A DNA stretch of 64,000 nt from Palsa-661 sp035535015. GTDB lineage: Bacteria; Actinomycetota; Acidimicrobiia; Acidimicrobiales; UBA8190. The position numbers were made by a program, and so were the translations under genes. Below the pieces are notes generated by a model that made no database searches, was not told the DNA's origin, and saw only the letters and a list, made by a program, of their open reading frames with translations. Every line of letters starts with the position of its first letter. Within the stretch, counting starts at the first letter, position 1. Location of the stretch: the NCBI GenBank assembly GCA_035535015.1, contig DATLQU010000036.1, forward strand, positions 1 to 64,000. The letters are read 5' to 3'. Below, piece after piece: positions 52,535 through 63,989 of this stretch.

Positions 52535-52872
52535 CGCCGCGCCGCACGTGCATCGGCTGCCGGCGAGTCGCATCGCCCGAGACGCTGGTGCGGGTGGTGC
52601 GAGGTGCCGATGGCGGACTGCGCCTAGGTGCGGGGTGGCCGGGCCGGGGTGCGTGGTTGTGCGCAGCCACCGCTTCGTGCGTGGAGCAGGCAGCGCGCCG
52701 GCAGGCGTTCGGCCGGGCGCTCAAGGCCCCCGTCGCCCCTGAGGCCGTCCGACGGCTGCAGGAACAGCTCAGCAGGGTGGTTCCCCAGGGAGGGAGCACC
52801 CCCCAGGTGTGCGAGGATGGTGCCGCGGGCCGACTAGCCGGACCGCGCCCACAAGAGGAAGAAGGATCGTAG
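52531..52872 (+). CDS. ylxR: YlxR (DUF448) RNA-binding protein, probable AUA start
   Basis: The frame encodes PRRTCIGCRRVASPETLVRV, then GRGAWLCAATASCVEQAARR and FGRALK, the YlxR pattern, in the conserved nusA-ylxR-infB position. No ATG, GTG, TTG or CTG occurs in this frame between the stop at 52417 and the CxxC block. ATA at 52531 is followed by APRRTC, lies six bases after CGGAGGG, and overlaps the nusA stop (ATAG) as ATGA overlaps do elsewhere. I therefore mark ATA as the start (113 residues). GTG 52588 would delete the conserved RxCxxC. YlxR binds RNA, probably rRNA, and in some bacteria RNase P RNA. A long Glu-rich tail follows. Confidence 0.8.
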   Translation: MAPRRTCIGCRRVASPETLVRVVRGADGGLRLGAGWPGRGAWLCAATASCVEQAARRQAFGRALKAPVAPEAVRRLQEQLSRVVPQGGSTPQVCEDGAAGRLAGPRPQEEEGS

Positions 52873-52878
52873 GAGCCG

Positions 52879-55713
<2,835 letters not shown>

Positions 55714-56118
55714 ATGGTCCGCGGTCGCCGGTCGCACGAAAAGTCGCCATCGCCCTACCCGCGCACGGCGCGCGTGAACCAGGTGCTGCGTGAGGTGGTG
55801 GCCGAGGCTCTCGAACGCCTCTCGGACATCGACGATCGTCTCCGCCTGATCACCGTCACCTCCGTTGAGACGGCCCCTGACCTTCGCCAGGCCACGGTCT
55901 ATCTGAGCTCTTTGTCCGAGGACGCCGCCGTCGCCCTGGCCGACGAACGGGTGAACCTCCAGCGAGAGATCGGACGGCAGGTTCGGCTCAAGCGCACGCC
56001 ACTGCTCGTTTTCAAACCCGACCCGGCCGTCGCCCACGGATTCCAGGTCGAGGAGGTCCTCCGACGCCTGCGCCAGGGCGACGGCGGCGAGGACCCAGCG
56101 GACGTCGATGACCGCTAG
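55714..56118 (+). CDS. rbfA: 30S ribosome-binding factor A
   Basis: A 134-residue RbfA, a KH-like factor for late 30S maturation and 16S 5' end processing. It shows YPRTARVNQVLREVVAEALERLSD, LITVTSVETAPDLRQATVYLS and RTPLLVFKPDPAVAHGFQVEEVLRRLR. ATG 55714 starts immediately after the infB stop with no gap. Its 3' end overlaps the truB start by 11 bp. Confidence 0.95.
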   Translation: MVRGRRSHEKSPSPYPRTARVNQVLREVVAEALERLSDIDDRLRLITVTSVETAPDLRQATVYLSSLSEDAAVALADERVNLQREIGRQVRLKRTPLLVFKPDPAVAHGFQVEEVLRRLRQGDGGEDPADVDDR

Positions 56119-57016
56119 GGGCCGCGGCGACCCTGACGGCGGTCCCATGGGACTGGTGGTGGTGGACAAGGAACCGGGCTGGACCTCGCACGACGTGGTG
56201 GCCCGCTGCCGTCGGATTTTCGGCCAACGGCGCGTCGGCCACGCCGGGACCCTCGATCCCGACGCCACCGGTGTCCTTCTGGTCGGCGTCGGCCGGGTCA
56301 CCCGCACCCTGCGCTTCCTCACCGCTCTGGGCAAGCAGTACGAAGGCCAAGTGGTCCTGGGCACGGCCACGTCGACTCTCGACGCCTCCGGCGAGGTCAC
56401 CGGCACATGGGACATGAGTGCCGTCACCCTGCCCGAGGTCCGCCGGGCGGCGGCCACCCTCACCGGTGCCATCGAACAGGTCCCGCCGATGGTCTCGGCC
56501 GTCCAGATCGGCGGTCGCCGGCTCCACGAGCTGGCCCGGGCCGGTCTCGAAGTCGACCGGCCCGCTCGGCCCGTCACGGTGTCGCGCTTCGACGTTCTCT
56601 CTCCCGGCGACGACCCGGGCACCTTCCGGATGGTCGTCGAGTGCTCATCGGGTACCTATATCCGGGTGCTGGCCGCCGACCTCGGCGCGGCGCTGGGCGG
56701 AGGAGCCCACCTCCGCCGTCTGCGCCGGACACGGGTGGGTTCGTTCGGCGTGGAGGACGCCCACCGTCTCGACGAACTCACCCCGGCGCACATGCTCACC
56801 CCCGTCCAGGCGTTGCGCGATATCACCCAGGTCGATGTGGACGACGAGACGGCGCGTCAGGTCTCCCACGGTTTGGCGCTCGACAAGGTGGCGCTCGGTG
56901 CCGCCGGCGCCGGTCCCTGGGCCCTGGTCGACCGTCGGGGCCAACTCCTCGCCGTCTATCAGGCCACCGACACGGACCGGATGGTGGCCGCCTGCGTCCT
57001 GGCGGCGAGCGGGTGA
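56108..57016 (+). CDS. truB: tRNA pseudouridine-55 synthase
   Basis: A 302-residue TruB making pseudouridine 55 in the T arm of tRNA. The catalytic motif is VGHAGTLDPDATGVLLVG with Asp50; other blocks are GLVVVDKEPGWTSHDVVARCR, QVPPMVSAVQIGGRRLHELAR and CSSGTYIRVLAADLGAALG. A C-terminal PUA-like part follows. ATG 56108 overlaps rbfA; ATG 56147 (MGLVVVDK) is a good alternative start, 13 residues shorter. Confidence 0.95.
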   Translation: MTARGRGDPDGGPMGLVVVDKEPGWTSHDVVARCRRIFGQRRVGHAGTLDPDATGVLLVGVGRVTRTLRFLTALGKQYEGQVVLGTATSTLDASGEVTGTWDMSAVTLPEVRRAAATLTGAIEQVPPMVSAVQIGGRRLHELARAGLEVDRPARPVTVSRFDVLSPGDDPGTFRMVVECSSGTYIRVLAADLGAALGGGAHLRRLRRTRVGSFGVEDAHRLDELTPAHMLTPVQALRDITQVDVDDETARQVSHGLALDKVALGAAGAGPWALVDRRGQLLAVYQATDTDRMVAACVLAASG

Positions 57017-57071
57017 CGGCAACGCCGCGGTCGGGAGAAGACGGCCCGGCCGGGGCCCTGAGACACACAAC

Positions 57072-57077
57072 TAATCT
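57072..57077 (+). promoter_or_regulatory. Candidate -10 element for ribF
   Basis: TAATCT lies in a locally AT-rich stretch and ends seven bases before the ATG at 57085, consistent with a leaderless internal promoter within the operon. Confidence 0.4.
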
Positions 57078-57084
57078 CGGCACG

Positions 57085-58035
57085 ATGGAGGTTGTCCTCG
57101 GGCCCGAGAACTGCACCGCCCCGGCGCGGGGAACGGCCGTGACCATCGGCGCCTACGACGGCGTCCACTCCGGCCATCGTCATCTGATCGCCGCCCTCCG
57201 CTCTATGGCCGGCGCCCGCGACCTCGACACGGCGGTGGTGACTTTCGACCGTCATCCCGCCACCGTGGTCCGTCCCGAGTCGGCCCCCCGACTCCTCACC
57301 GACCTGGATCAGAAGCTGGAGCTCCTCGGCGCCACCGGTGTCGACCGGACGGTCGTAGTCGCCTTCGACGAAGCCCGGGCCAACGAGACGGCTGAGGGCT
57401 TCGTCCTCGAAGTGCTCGTCGGCGCCCTCGGCGCCCGCCTCGTCGTGGTGGGGGAGGACTTCCACTTCGGTCACGACCGCAAGGGGAACGTGGCGCTTCT
57501 CGCCGAGATGGGAGAGCGGCACGGATTCGAGGTCGTGGGTCTCGGCCTGGAGCAGGACAGGGCCGGTGAGGCGGTCTCCTCCACCCGTATCCGCCGCCTT
57601 CTGGCCGAGGGGGACGTGGCTGGCGCGGGGCGCCTGCTCGGCCGGCCCCATCAGGTCCGCGGGGTCGTCGTCCACGGAGACGGCCGCGGCGGCCCCGAGC
57701 TCGGCTTCCCCACGGCCAACGTGGACGTCCCCACCGACATCGCCCTCCCGGGCGAGGGCATCTACGCCTGCTGGTACGGCCGTCCCGACGGATCGGTCCA
57801 TCCGGCGGCGGTGTCACTGGGCCACCGGCCCACCTTCTACGCCCCGGCCGGCTCACCGATCCTCGAGGCCTTTCTCCTGGACTTCTCCGGCGAGCTCTAC
57901 GCCGAACGTGCCCAGGTGGCGTTCGTGGAGCGTCTGCGCAACGACCAGCGCTTCTCCGCCGTGGAGGACCTGGTGGCCCAGATGACCCGGGACGTGGAGG
58001 CCACCAGGGTGATCCTGGCGGCCCGGTCCGGCTGA
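57085..58035 (+). CDS. ribF: Bifunctional riboflavin kinase / FMN adenylyltransferase
   Basis: A 316-residue enzyme making FMN and FAD. The N-terminal adenylyltransferase has VTIGAYDGVHSGHRHLI and VVGEDFHFGHDRKGN, VSSTRIRRLLAEGD; the C-terminal kinase has GRGGPELGFPTANVDVP and the PHFDF-like LEAFLLDFSGELY. ATG 57085 gives the usual length and follows a -10-like TAATCT; GTG 57013, overlapping the truB stop, would add 24 residues without conserved features. Confidence 0.94.
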   Translation: MEVVLGPENCTAPARGTAVTIGAYDGVHSGHRHLIAALRSMAGARDLDTAVVTFDRHPATVVRPESAPRLLTDLDQKLELLGATGVDRTVVVAFDEARANETAEGFVLEVLVGALGARLVVVGEDFHFGHDRKGNVALLAEMGERHGFEVVGLGLEQDRAGEAVSSTRIRRLLAEGDVAGAGRLLGRPHQVRGVVVHGDGRGGPELGFPTANVDVPTDIALPGEGIYACWYGRPDGSVHPAAVSLGHRPTFYAPAGSPILEAFLLDFSGELYAERAQVAFVERLRNDQRFSAVEDLVAQMTRDVEATRVILAARSG

Positions 58036-58087
58036 GCCTGCCGGCTCGCCTCCGGGGCACCACGACCGAGCCTGGTCCAGTCCGGTG

Positions 58088-58216
58088 CGGACACCACCGG
58101 AACGCCCTGCTACAGTCAAGTGCCAGCCGGGGCGCCGTCCCGGTGGGATCCGGGTGGGGGCGACGGGCTTCGACGCCTGCACCGCCCCCAAGTCATTCCG
58201 AGGTCGTTCTTCACAC
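58088..58216 (+). promoter_or_regulatory. rpsO promoter and structured leader
   Basis: CGGACA (58088-58093), 17 bases, TACAGT (58111-58116) make a reasonable promoter. The following 95-nt leader can form a 7-bp stem, GGGGGCG (58156-58162) with CGCCCCC (58193-58199), with an internal GGC-GCC hairpin. S15 controls its own translation through mRNA structures in several phyla, so this leader is a candidate; homology to a known class is not established. Confidence 0.5.
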
Positions 58217-58474
58217 ATGCCCGACAAGCCTGCGACGATTGCCGAATACCGCCTGCACGAGACCGATACCGGTTCTCCCGAGGTGCAGATCGCGCTCCTC
58301 ACGGAACGCGTGACCCATCTGACGGAGCACCTGAAGCTTCACAAGGGCGACCATCACACCCGACGTGGGTTGATGAAGATCATCGGCCAGCGACGCCGGC
58401 TACTCGACTATGTGCGGGACAACGACGTCGAACGCTACCGGTCGATCATCGGCCGTCTCGGCATCCGCCGCTAG
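58217..58474 (+). CDS. rpsO: Small-subunit ribosomal protein S15
   Basis: An 85-residue S15: ATIAEYRLHETDTGSPEVQIALL, LTEHLKLHKGDHHTRRGLMKIIGQRRRLLDYV and YRSIIGRLGIRR. It binds the 16S three-way junction early in 30S assembly. ATG 58217; there is no clear ribosome-binding site, but the leader may be structured. rpsO-pnp order is widely conserved. Confidence 0.97.
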   Translation: MPDKPATIAEYRLHETDTGSPEVQIALLTERVTHLTEHLKLHKGDHHTRRGLMKIIGQRRRLLDYVRDNDVERYRSIIGRLGIRR

Positions 58475-58759
58475 CGGTCCGGTTTCCGGGCGGCCAGCAG
58501 GCCGGACGGGAACCACCCGGGCAGGGGGGACCCTTCCCGGACACAGGGCGGAGCCCCCGCCCGAGACAGAGTTGGATCAGGGCATCTGGACAGCTGTCAG
58601 CTGCCAGTCGCCGGTCACCCGTACCGGCTCGCACCGACCATCTGTCGCCACGATCACGGTCCACCCGATGATCAGGCGGCGATGTTCAGAGCCGGCACCA
58701 GGGTGGTCGACGACTGGGAACTGGCCTGACAGATGTCCGCGACGCACACAAGGAGACAC
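58475..58759 (+). promoter_or_regulatory. rpsO-pnp intergenic region with a large imperfect hairpin
   Basis: GGTTTCCGGGCGGCC (58481-58495) pairs with GGCCGGACGGGAACC (58500-58514) in 13 of 15 positions around a four-base loop, right after the rpsO stop. It lacks a T tract, so it may be a processing or stability element rather than a terminator. Further on, CAGCTGTCAGCTG (near 58593) is another self-complementary stretch. AGGAGA at 58751 is the pnp ribosome-binding site. I see no gene in this gap. Confidence 0.5.
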
Positions 58760-61201
58760 ATGGCGGACGCCATCATCGTGTCGGCCCCCATCAGCGGGAC
58801 CGATCGCACACTTTCATTCGAGACGGGCAAGCTCGCCGGCCAGGCCGACGGAGCTGTCCTCGGTCGCATCGGCGACACCATGATCCTCGTCACGGCCACC
58901 GCGTCGAAGAGCGTGAGGGAGGGGACCGATTTCTTCCCCCTCACCGTCGACATCGAAGAGCGTATGTACGCCGTGGGCAAGATCCCCGGCTCGTTCTTCC
59001 GCCGGGAGGGAAAGGCGCCGGACCAGGCCATCTTGACCGACCGGCTGATCGACCGGCCGCTGCGGCCGTCGTTTCCCGAGGGATTCCGCAACGAGGTCCA
59101 CGTGGTGGGCACCGTTCTCGGGTCCGACCTCGAGAATCCACACGACGTCCTGGCCATCAACGGCGCTTCGGCGGCCCTGATGCTCTCGGGTATCCCCTTT
59201 GACGGGCCCATCGGCGCCGTCCGGGTGGCCTGGTCCCAAGAGGGAAGCTGGATTCCTCACGCCACCTACCAGGAAGGTGACGAATCCTGCTTCGAGCTCG
59301 TCGTGGCCGGCCGCGCCCTCTCTGAAGACGCCGACGCCGAGATCGCCATCATGATGGTCGAGGCGGGCGGCACCGAGAAGTCCTGGGGCTTCTACGAGGC
59401 CGGTACCCCCCGGGTCACCGAAGAGATCTTGAGCGAAGGTCTCGAGACGGCCAAGACCTGGATCCGGGAGTCGATCGTTCTTCAGCGCGAGCTGGTGGCC
59501 AAGGCGGGGAAGAAGCCCCCGATCACCTACACCCTGTTCACCGACTACGAGGACGACGTCTACGCCCGGGTGGCGGCAGTGGGGACCGACCTCATCACCA
59601 AGGCCAACTCCATCACCGAGAAGTCCGACCGTAACGCCGCGCTCGACGGGGCGACCCAGTCGGTCATGGCCGACTTGGAAACGGAATTCCCCGATCGGGG
59701 CCGGGAGATCAAGGCGGCCGTCCGCTCTCTCACCAAGAAGATCGTCCGGACCCGGATCGTGGAAGAGGGGATCCGAATCGACGGCCGGGGGACATCGGAC
59801 CTCCGTCCCCTGTCGGCCGAAGTCGATCTCATCCCGACCGCCCACGGCACGGGGCTCTTCCAGCGGGGCGAGACCCAGGTCCTGAATATCACCACCCTGG
59901 GTATGCCGCGGATGAACCAGATGCTCGACACGATCGGCACCGACGAGTTCAAGCGCTACATGCACCACTACAACTTCCCCCCCTTCTCCACCGGTGAGAC
60001 CGGCTTCATGCGCGGTCCCAAGCGACGCGAGATCGGGCACGGCCTCCTGGCCGAGCGGGCTCTCCTGCCCGTGGTGCCCCTGCAGGACGAATTCCCCTAC
60101 ACCCTCCGGCTCGTCTCCGAGGTCCTCTCGTCGAACGGTTCCACCTCGATGGCCTCGGTCTGCGGATCGTCGTTGTCGCTGATGGACGCCGGGGTGCCCA
60201 TCAAAGCACCGGTCGCCGGTATCGCCATGGGCCTCGTCTTCGACTCGGGCCGCTATGTGACCCTCACCGACATCCTGGGTGCCGAGGACGCCTTCGGCGA
60301 CATGGACTTCAAGGTGGCGGGGACGAGCGACACCATCACCGCCCTCCAGCTCGACACCAAGATCGACGGGCTTCCGTCTGACGTTCTGGCCCGGGCTCTG
60401 AACCAGGCGCGTGATGCCCGGCTCAAGATCCTCGAGGTCATGGCCGGGGCGATCAGCGGCCCCCGGCCCGAGGTGGCCGACAACGCCCCGAAGATCGTCT
60501 CCTTCCAGATCCCGGTGGACCGGATCGGCGAGGTCATCGGGCCGAAGGGGAAGGTCATCAACACCCTGCAGGCCGAGACGGGGGCGGACATCACCGTCGA
60601 CGACGACGGCATGTTCGGACTCGTGACCATCGGGGCCAAGGACAGCTCGGCGGTCGACGAAGCCCGCAAGCGCATCTTCCTCATCGTCGAGCCTCCCGAG
60701 GCCGACGTCGGAGGCGTCTACCCGGGCAAGGTCGTCAACATCACCAAGTTCGGTGCCTTCGTGAACATCCTGCCGGGTCGCGACGGCCTGCTCCACATCT
60801 CCAAGATCGGTGGCGGCAAGCGGGTCGACCGGGTGGAGGACGTTCTCTCGCTCGGTCAGGAGCTCGAGGTGAAGGTGGACGACATCGATCCCCAGGGCAA
60901 GGTCTCTCTGTCACTGGTGGGAGACCCGCCGGCCCCGACCGGTGGCGCGGCACCCAGCTCGTCGTCCGATCGCGGATCGGACCGGGGCGGTGACCGAGGA
61001 AGCGACCGTGGTGGAGATCGCGGCGGGAGTCGCGGTGCCAGCCCGTCGGCGTCACCGGCCTCGGCGCCGGTGGCCTCGTTCGAGTCGGCCTTCGAGGCGG
61101 AGCTCACCAGCGAGCTCGGTGACCTCGGCCCGGCGCCCACGTCCGGAGGCGGCGACCGTGACCGTGGTGACAGTCGCCCCCGACGCCCCCGGCGTCGGTG
61201 A
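58760..61201 (+). CDS. pnp: Polyribonucleotide nucleotidyltransferase (PNPase)
   Basis: An 813-residue phosphorolytic 3'-5' exoribonuclease. Two RNase PH-like domains flank a helical linker; the second has GIRIDGRGTSDLRPLSAEVDLIP and GRSIMDAGVPI-like SSLSLMDAGVPIKAPVAG with the catalytic region GDMDFKVAGT. KH (VDRIGEVIGPKGKVINTLQAETGADI) and S1 (PGKVVNITKFGAFVNILPGRDGLLHISKI) domains follow, then a Ser/Gly/Asp/Arg tail. ATG 58760 with AGGAGA is preferred to ATG 58733. It degrades mRNA, likely alongside the RNase E/G at 16436. The 3' end overlaps the peptidase gene. Confidence 0.97.
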   Translation: MADAIIVSAPISGTDRTLSFETGKLAGQADGAVLGRIGDTMILVTATASKSVREGTDFFPLTVDIEERMYAVGKIPGSFFRREGKAPDQAILTDRLIDRPLRPSFPEGFRNEVHVVGTVLGSDLENPHDVLAINGASAALMLSGIPFDGPIGAVRVAWSQEGSWIPHATYQEGDESCFELVVAGRALSEDADAEIAIMMVEAGGTEKSWGFYEAGTPRVTEEILSEGLETAKTWIRESIVLQRELVAKAGKKPPITYTLFTDYEDDVYARVAAVGTDLITKANSITEKSDRNAALDGATQSVMADLETEFPDRGREIKAAVRSLTKKIVRTRIVEEGIRIDGRGTSDLRPLSAEVDLIPTAHGTGLFQRGETQVLNITTLGMPRMNQMLDTIGTDEFKRYMHHYNFPPFSTGETGFMRGPKRREIGHGLLAERALLPVVPLQDEFPYTLRLVSEVLSSNGSTSMASVCGSSLSLMDAGVPIKAPVAGIAMGLVFDSGRYVTLTDILGAEDAFGDMDFKVAGTSDTITALQLDTKIDGLPSDVLARALNQARDARLKILEVMAGAISGPRPEVADNAPKIVSFQIPVDRIGEVIGPKGKVINTLQAETGADITVDDDGMFGLVTIGAKDSSAVDEARKRIFLIVEPPEADVGGVYPGKVVNITKFGAFVNILPGRDGLLHISKIGGGKRVDRVEDVLSLGQELEVKVDDIDPQGKVSLSLVGDPPAPTGGAAPSSSSDRGSDRGGDRGSDRGGDRGGSRGASPSASPASAPVASFESAFEAELTSELGDLGPAPTSGGGDRDRGDSRPRRPRRR

Positions 61202-62483
61202 TCGTCGGCCCACCGACACTGTCCGGACGGCCGCGGCATCCGCGGTGATCCGTACCGAGGTCCTCGACTGCGGGATCCGACTGGTCACGGAGGCCATGGC
61301 CGACGTCCGTTCGGTCACCGTGGGCGTATGGGTGGGAACCGGCTCGCGCGACGAAGACGAGCGGCGTGCCGGCGCGTCGCATTTTCTCGAGCACCTGTTG
61401 TTCAAGGGGACCCCGTCGTGGAGTGCGGCGGACATCGCCGAAGCGGTGGACGAGGTCGGTGGGGACATGAATGCCTTCACCACGAAGGAGTACACGGTCT
61501 TCTACATCCGGCTGCTCTCCGAGGACCTTCCTCTCGGTCTCGACGTCCTCGGGGCCATCATGACGGACCCGGCGCTTCGGCCCGACGACATCGAGGCCGA
61601 ACGCCAGGTGATCCTCGATGAGATCCTCATGCACGCCGACGAGCCATCCGACCTCTCGGCCGAGCAGTGCGTGGGGGCGCTGTTCCCCGGCCACCCCCTG
61701 GGCCGCGAGGTGCTGGGGGCGCCGGCCAGCGTCTCCGCCCTCGACGCCCCGGAGATCCGTCACTTCTTCGACACCCACTACCGGACGGGCAACCTCGTGC
61801 TCTCGGCCGCCGGCGACCTCGACCACGACCATCTGGCCGCTGAGGTCGATCGCCGTTTCCGCGGCCGATCCGGCGGGTCGGCGCCGCAACGCAGACCACC
61901 GGACTCGCCCCCCCACAGCCTGGTGGTCACCCGTCGCCCGACGGAACAAGTGCACCTGGTGGTGGGCTTGCGGGCACCGGGCCGGCATTCCGAGGACCGC
62001 TGGCCGCTGGCCGTGCTCAATCACGTCCTCGGCGGCGGCGTGGCCAGCCGCCTGTTCCAAGAGATCCGCGAACGACGGGGATTGGCGTACTCGATCTGGT
62101 CCGACAGGACCCACTACGACGAGATCGGATCGCTTGCCGTGAACGTCGGCACGGCGCCCGAGCACGCCCGTGAGGTTCTCGGCCTCGTTCACGGTGAGTT
62201 GGATCGTTTGGGTGAAAAGGGGATCACCGAACGCGAATTGTCGGTGGCCCGCGGACATCTGCGGGCCGAGACCCTGCTCTCGCTCGAGGACTCGGGGGCG
62301 CGCATGAGCCGGATCGGCTCCAGCCTGCTGCTGCACGGACACGTTCTGGACGTGGATGACCTCCTGGCCCGGGTCGACGCCGTCACTGTGGCGGAAGTGG
62401 CCACCTTGGCCGGCAAGCTGGCCGACGAGCCTCGGACTCTGTCGGTGGTCGGCCCCTTCGATCGAGACGACTTCGCGCCGTGA
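61158..62483 (+). CDS. M16 family zinc peptidase
   Basis: A 441-residue M16 (insulinase/mitochondrial-processing-peptidase-like) protease. The inverted zinc motif HxxEH is in ASHFLEHLLFKGT, with the distal Glu in the following DEVGGDMNAFTTKEYT region. A second, inactive-type domain includes VVGLRAPGRHSEDRWPLAVLNHVLGGG and IRERRGLAYSIWSD, the R-Y pair of the family. GTG 61158 with GGAGG eight bases before is the best start and overlaps pnp by 44 bp; GTG 61245 is an alternative. It often follows pnp and precedes dapB in actinobacteria. Substrate unknown. Confidence 0.88.
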   Translation: MTVVTVAPDAPGVGDRRPTDTVRTAAASAVIRTEVLDCGIRLVTEAMADVRSVTVGVWVGTGSRDEDERRAGASHFLEHLLFKGTPSWSAADIAEAVDEVGGDMNAFTTKEYTVFYIRLLSEDLPLGLDVLGAIMTDPALRPDDIEAERQVILDEILMHADEPSDLSAEQCVGALFPGHPLGREVLGAPASVSALDAPEIRHFFDTHYRTGNLVLSAAGDLDHDHLAAEVDRRFRGRSGGSAPQRRPPDSPPHSLVVTRRPTEQVHLVVGLRAPGRHSEDRWPLAVLNHVLGGGVASRLFQEIRERRGLAYSIWSDRTHYDEIGSLAVNVGTAPEHAREVLGLVHGELDRLGEKGITERELSVARGHLRAETLLSLEDSGARMSRIGSSLLLHGHVLDVDDLLARVDAVTVAEVATLAGKLADEPRTLSVVGPFDRDDFAP

Positions 62484-62514
62484 CCGGCCCGACCGGCAGG
62501 ACGGCCCCCCGACC

Positions 62515-63333
62515 ATGACCGAGACATTGCGCGTCGGCGTTCTCGGCGCCGGAGGTCGGATGGGCCGAGAGGTCTGTCGCGCCGTGTCCGAGGACCCCAG
62601 CCTCGAGTTGGTGGCGGCCGTCGATCCCCGGCTGGCCGGGATCGATCTCCGGCAGGTAACCGGGACCGATGGAGCCGGCATCCAGGTCGCCGGTGATCTC
62701 GAGGCGCTCGAGCGTTCCGGGGCCGATGTCGCCGTCGACTTCACCGTGGCCGACGTGGCCGTTCAGACCATGCGCTGGTGCGCCGCCCACGGCGTCCACA
62801 GCGTGGTGGGGACGACCGGCATCGCCGATGTCGACGTGGCCGCCGTGGCCGCGCTCTTCCAGGAGTCGACGGCCAACTGTGTGCTGGCCGCCAACTTCGC
62901 CATCGGTGCCGTTCTCATGATGCGGTTCGCCGAGCTGGCCGCCCGCTTCATGGACGGCGTCGAGATCATCGAGCTTCATCACGACGGGAAACTCGACGCA
63001 CCGTCGGGCACCGCTCTCCGAACTGCCGAACGGGTGAACCGGGCCCGGCGCGAGGCGGGGGAGGACGCCTGGCCCGCCGACCGGACGGCTTCCGACGTCG
63101 TCGCCGGGGCGCGCGGCGGGGAAGGGCCGGGCGGGATCCGGATCCACTCGATCCGACTCCCGGGGCTTGTCGCCCATCAGGAAGTGATCTTCGGCGCCTT
63201 GGGTCAGACTCTGACGCTCCGCCACGACGCCTACGACCGCTCCTCGTTCATGCCCGGCGTCCTGCTGGCCGTGAAGTCGGTGGGGGAGAGGCCCGGGCTG
63301 ACCCTCAGCCTCGACGCCCTCCTGGCCTTCTGA
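62515..63333 (+). CDS. dapB: 4-hydroxy-tetrahydrodipicolinate reductase
   Basis: A 272-residue enzyme of the diaminopimelate/lysine route. The Rossmann part has RVGVLGAGGRMGREVCRAV and DFTVADVAVQTMRWCAAHG; the catalytic region has VEIIELHHDGKLDAPSGTALRTAE with the proton-donor His and Lys. Its product supplies meso-DAP for peptidoglycan. ATG 62515 gives normal length; a leading 31-bp gap separates it from the M16 gene. Confidence 0.96.
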   Translation: MTETLRVGVLGAGGRMGREVCRAVSEDPSLELVAAVDPRLAGIDLRQVTGTDGAGIQVAGDLEALERSGADVAVDFTVADVAVQTMRWCAAHGVHSVVGTTGIADVDVAAVAALFQESTANCVLAANFAIGAVLMMRFAELAARFMDGVEIIELHHDGKLDAPSGTALRTAERVNRARREAGEDAWPADRTASDVVAGARGGEGPGGIRIHSIRLPGLVAHQEVIFGALGQTLTLRHDAYDRSSFMPGVLLAVKSVGERPGLTLSLDALLAF

Positions 63334-63395
63334 TCCACAGGGCTGATCACCAGGGTCACGAAGGGCTCCTCGTCGCGTCGGGAAGGGGCGTAGCG

Positions 63396-63989
63396 TTGGC
63401 GGTGGTGGAGACCGACACCCGACAGAGGATTCTCGAGGCCACCTATGCCTGCGTGGCCCGCTGGGGGTTGTCGAAGACGACGGTGGAGGACGCGGCGCGC
63501 CAGGCGGGCTTGTCGCGAGCCACCGTCTACCGATACTTCCCCGGCGGTCGCGACGAATTGGTCGACGCCGTCGTCTCGTGGCAGTACCTCCGATTCTTCG
63601 GGCGGCTTTACGAGGAGGTGCACGGGGCGGGTTCGCTCGAGGAGGTCCTCGAACGCGGTCTGATCTTCGCCCGGCGCCAGGTCCTCGAACACGAAGTCCT
63701 GCAGAAGGTCCTGCAGACCGAGCCCGATGTCCTGCTTCCCAAGCTCACGGTGGAGTCCAACCGGACGGTGGGCCTGATCAGTGGCTTCCTCGTCCCCTAC
63801 CTGCACGAGCATGGACTGCCCGACGGCCTCGAGGTGCACGAGGCGGCCGACTTTCTCGCCCGGATGATCCTGTCGTACATCTCGGCGCCCGGCCGTTGGG
63901 ATCTGACCGACCCGGCCGAAGTCCGCACCCTGGTCCGGGTCGAGCTGCTTCCCGGGATCATGGGCGACACCCAGGTCGTGGACAGATAG
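63396..63989 (+). CDS. TetR-family transcriptional regulator
   Basis: A 197-residue TetR-type repressor. The N-terminal helix-turn-helix is TVEDAARQAGLSRATVYRYFPGGRDELVDAVVSW. The C-terminal ligand domain has no recognisable specificity. TTG 63396 follows AAGGGG at a seven-base spacing; GTG 63402, which follows TAGCGT by five bases, would fit leaderless expression, so the true start is uncertain. The target operon may lie beyond the window edge; dapB upstream is not an obvious target. Stop at 63989, eleven bases before the end. Confidence 0.87.
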   Translation: MAVVETDTRQRILEATYACVARWGLSKTTVEDAARQAGLSRATVYRYFPGGRDELVDAVVSWQYLRFFGRLYEEVHGAGSLEEVLERGLIFARRQVLEHEVLQKVLQTEPDVLLPKLTVESNRTVGLISGFLVPYLHEHGLPDGLEVHEAADFLARMILSYISAPGRWDLTDPAEVRTLVRVELLPGIMGDTQVVDR

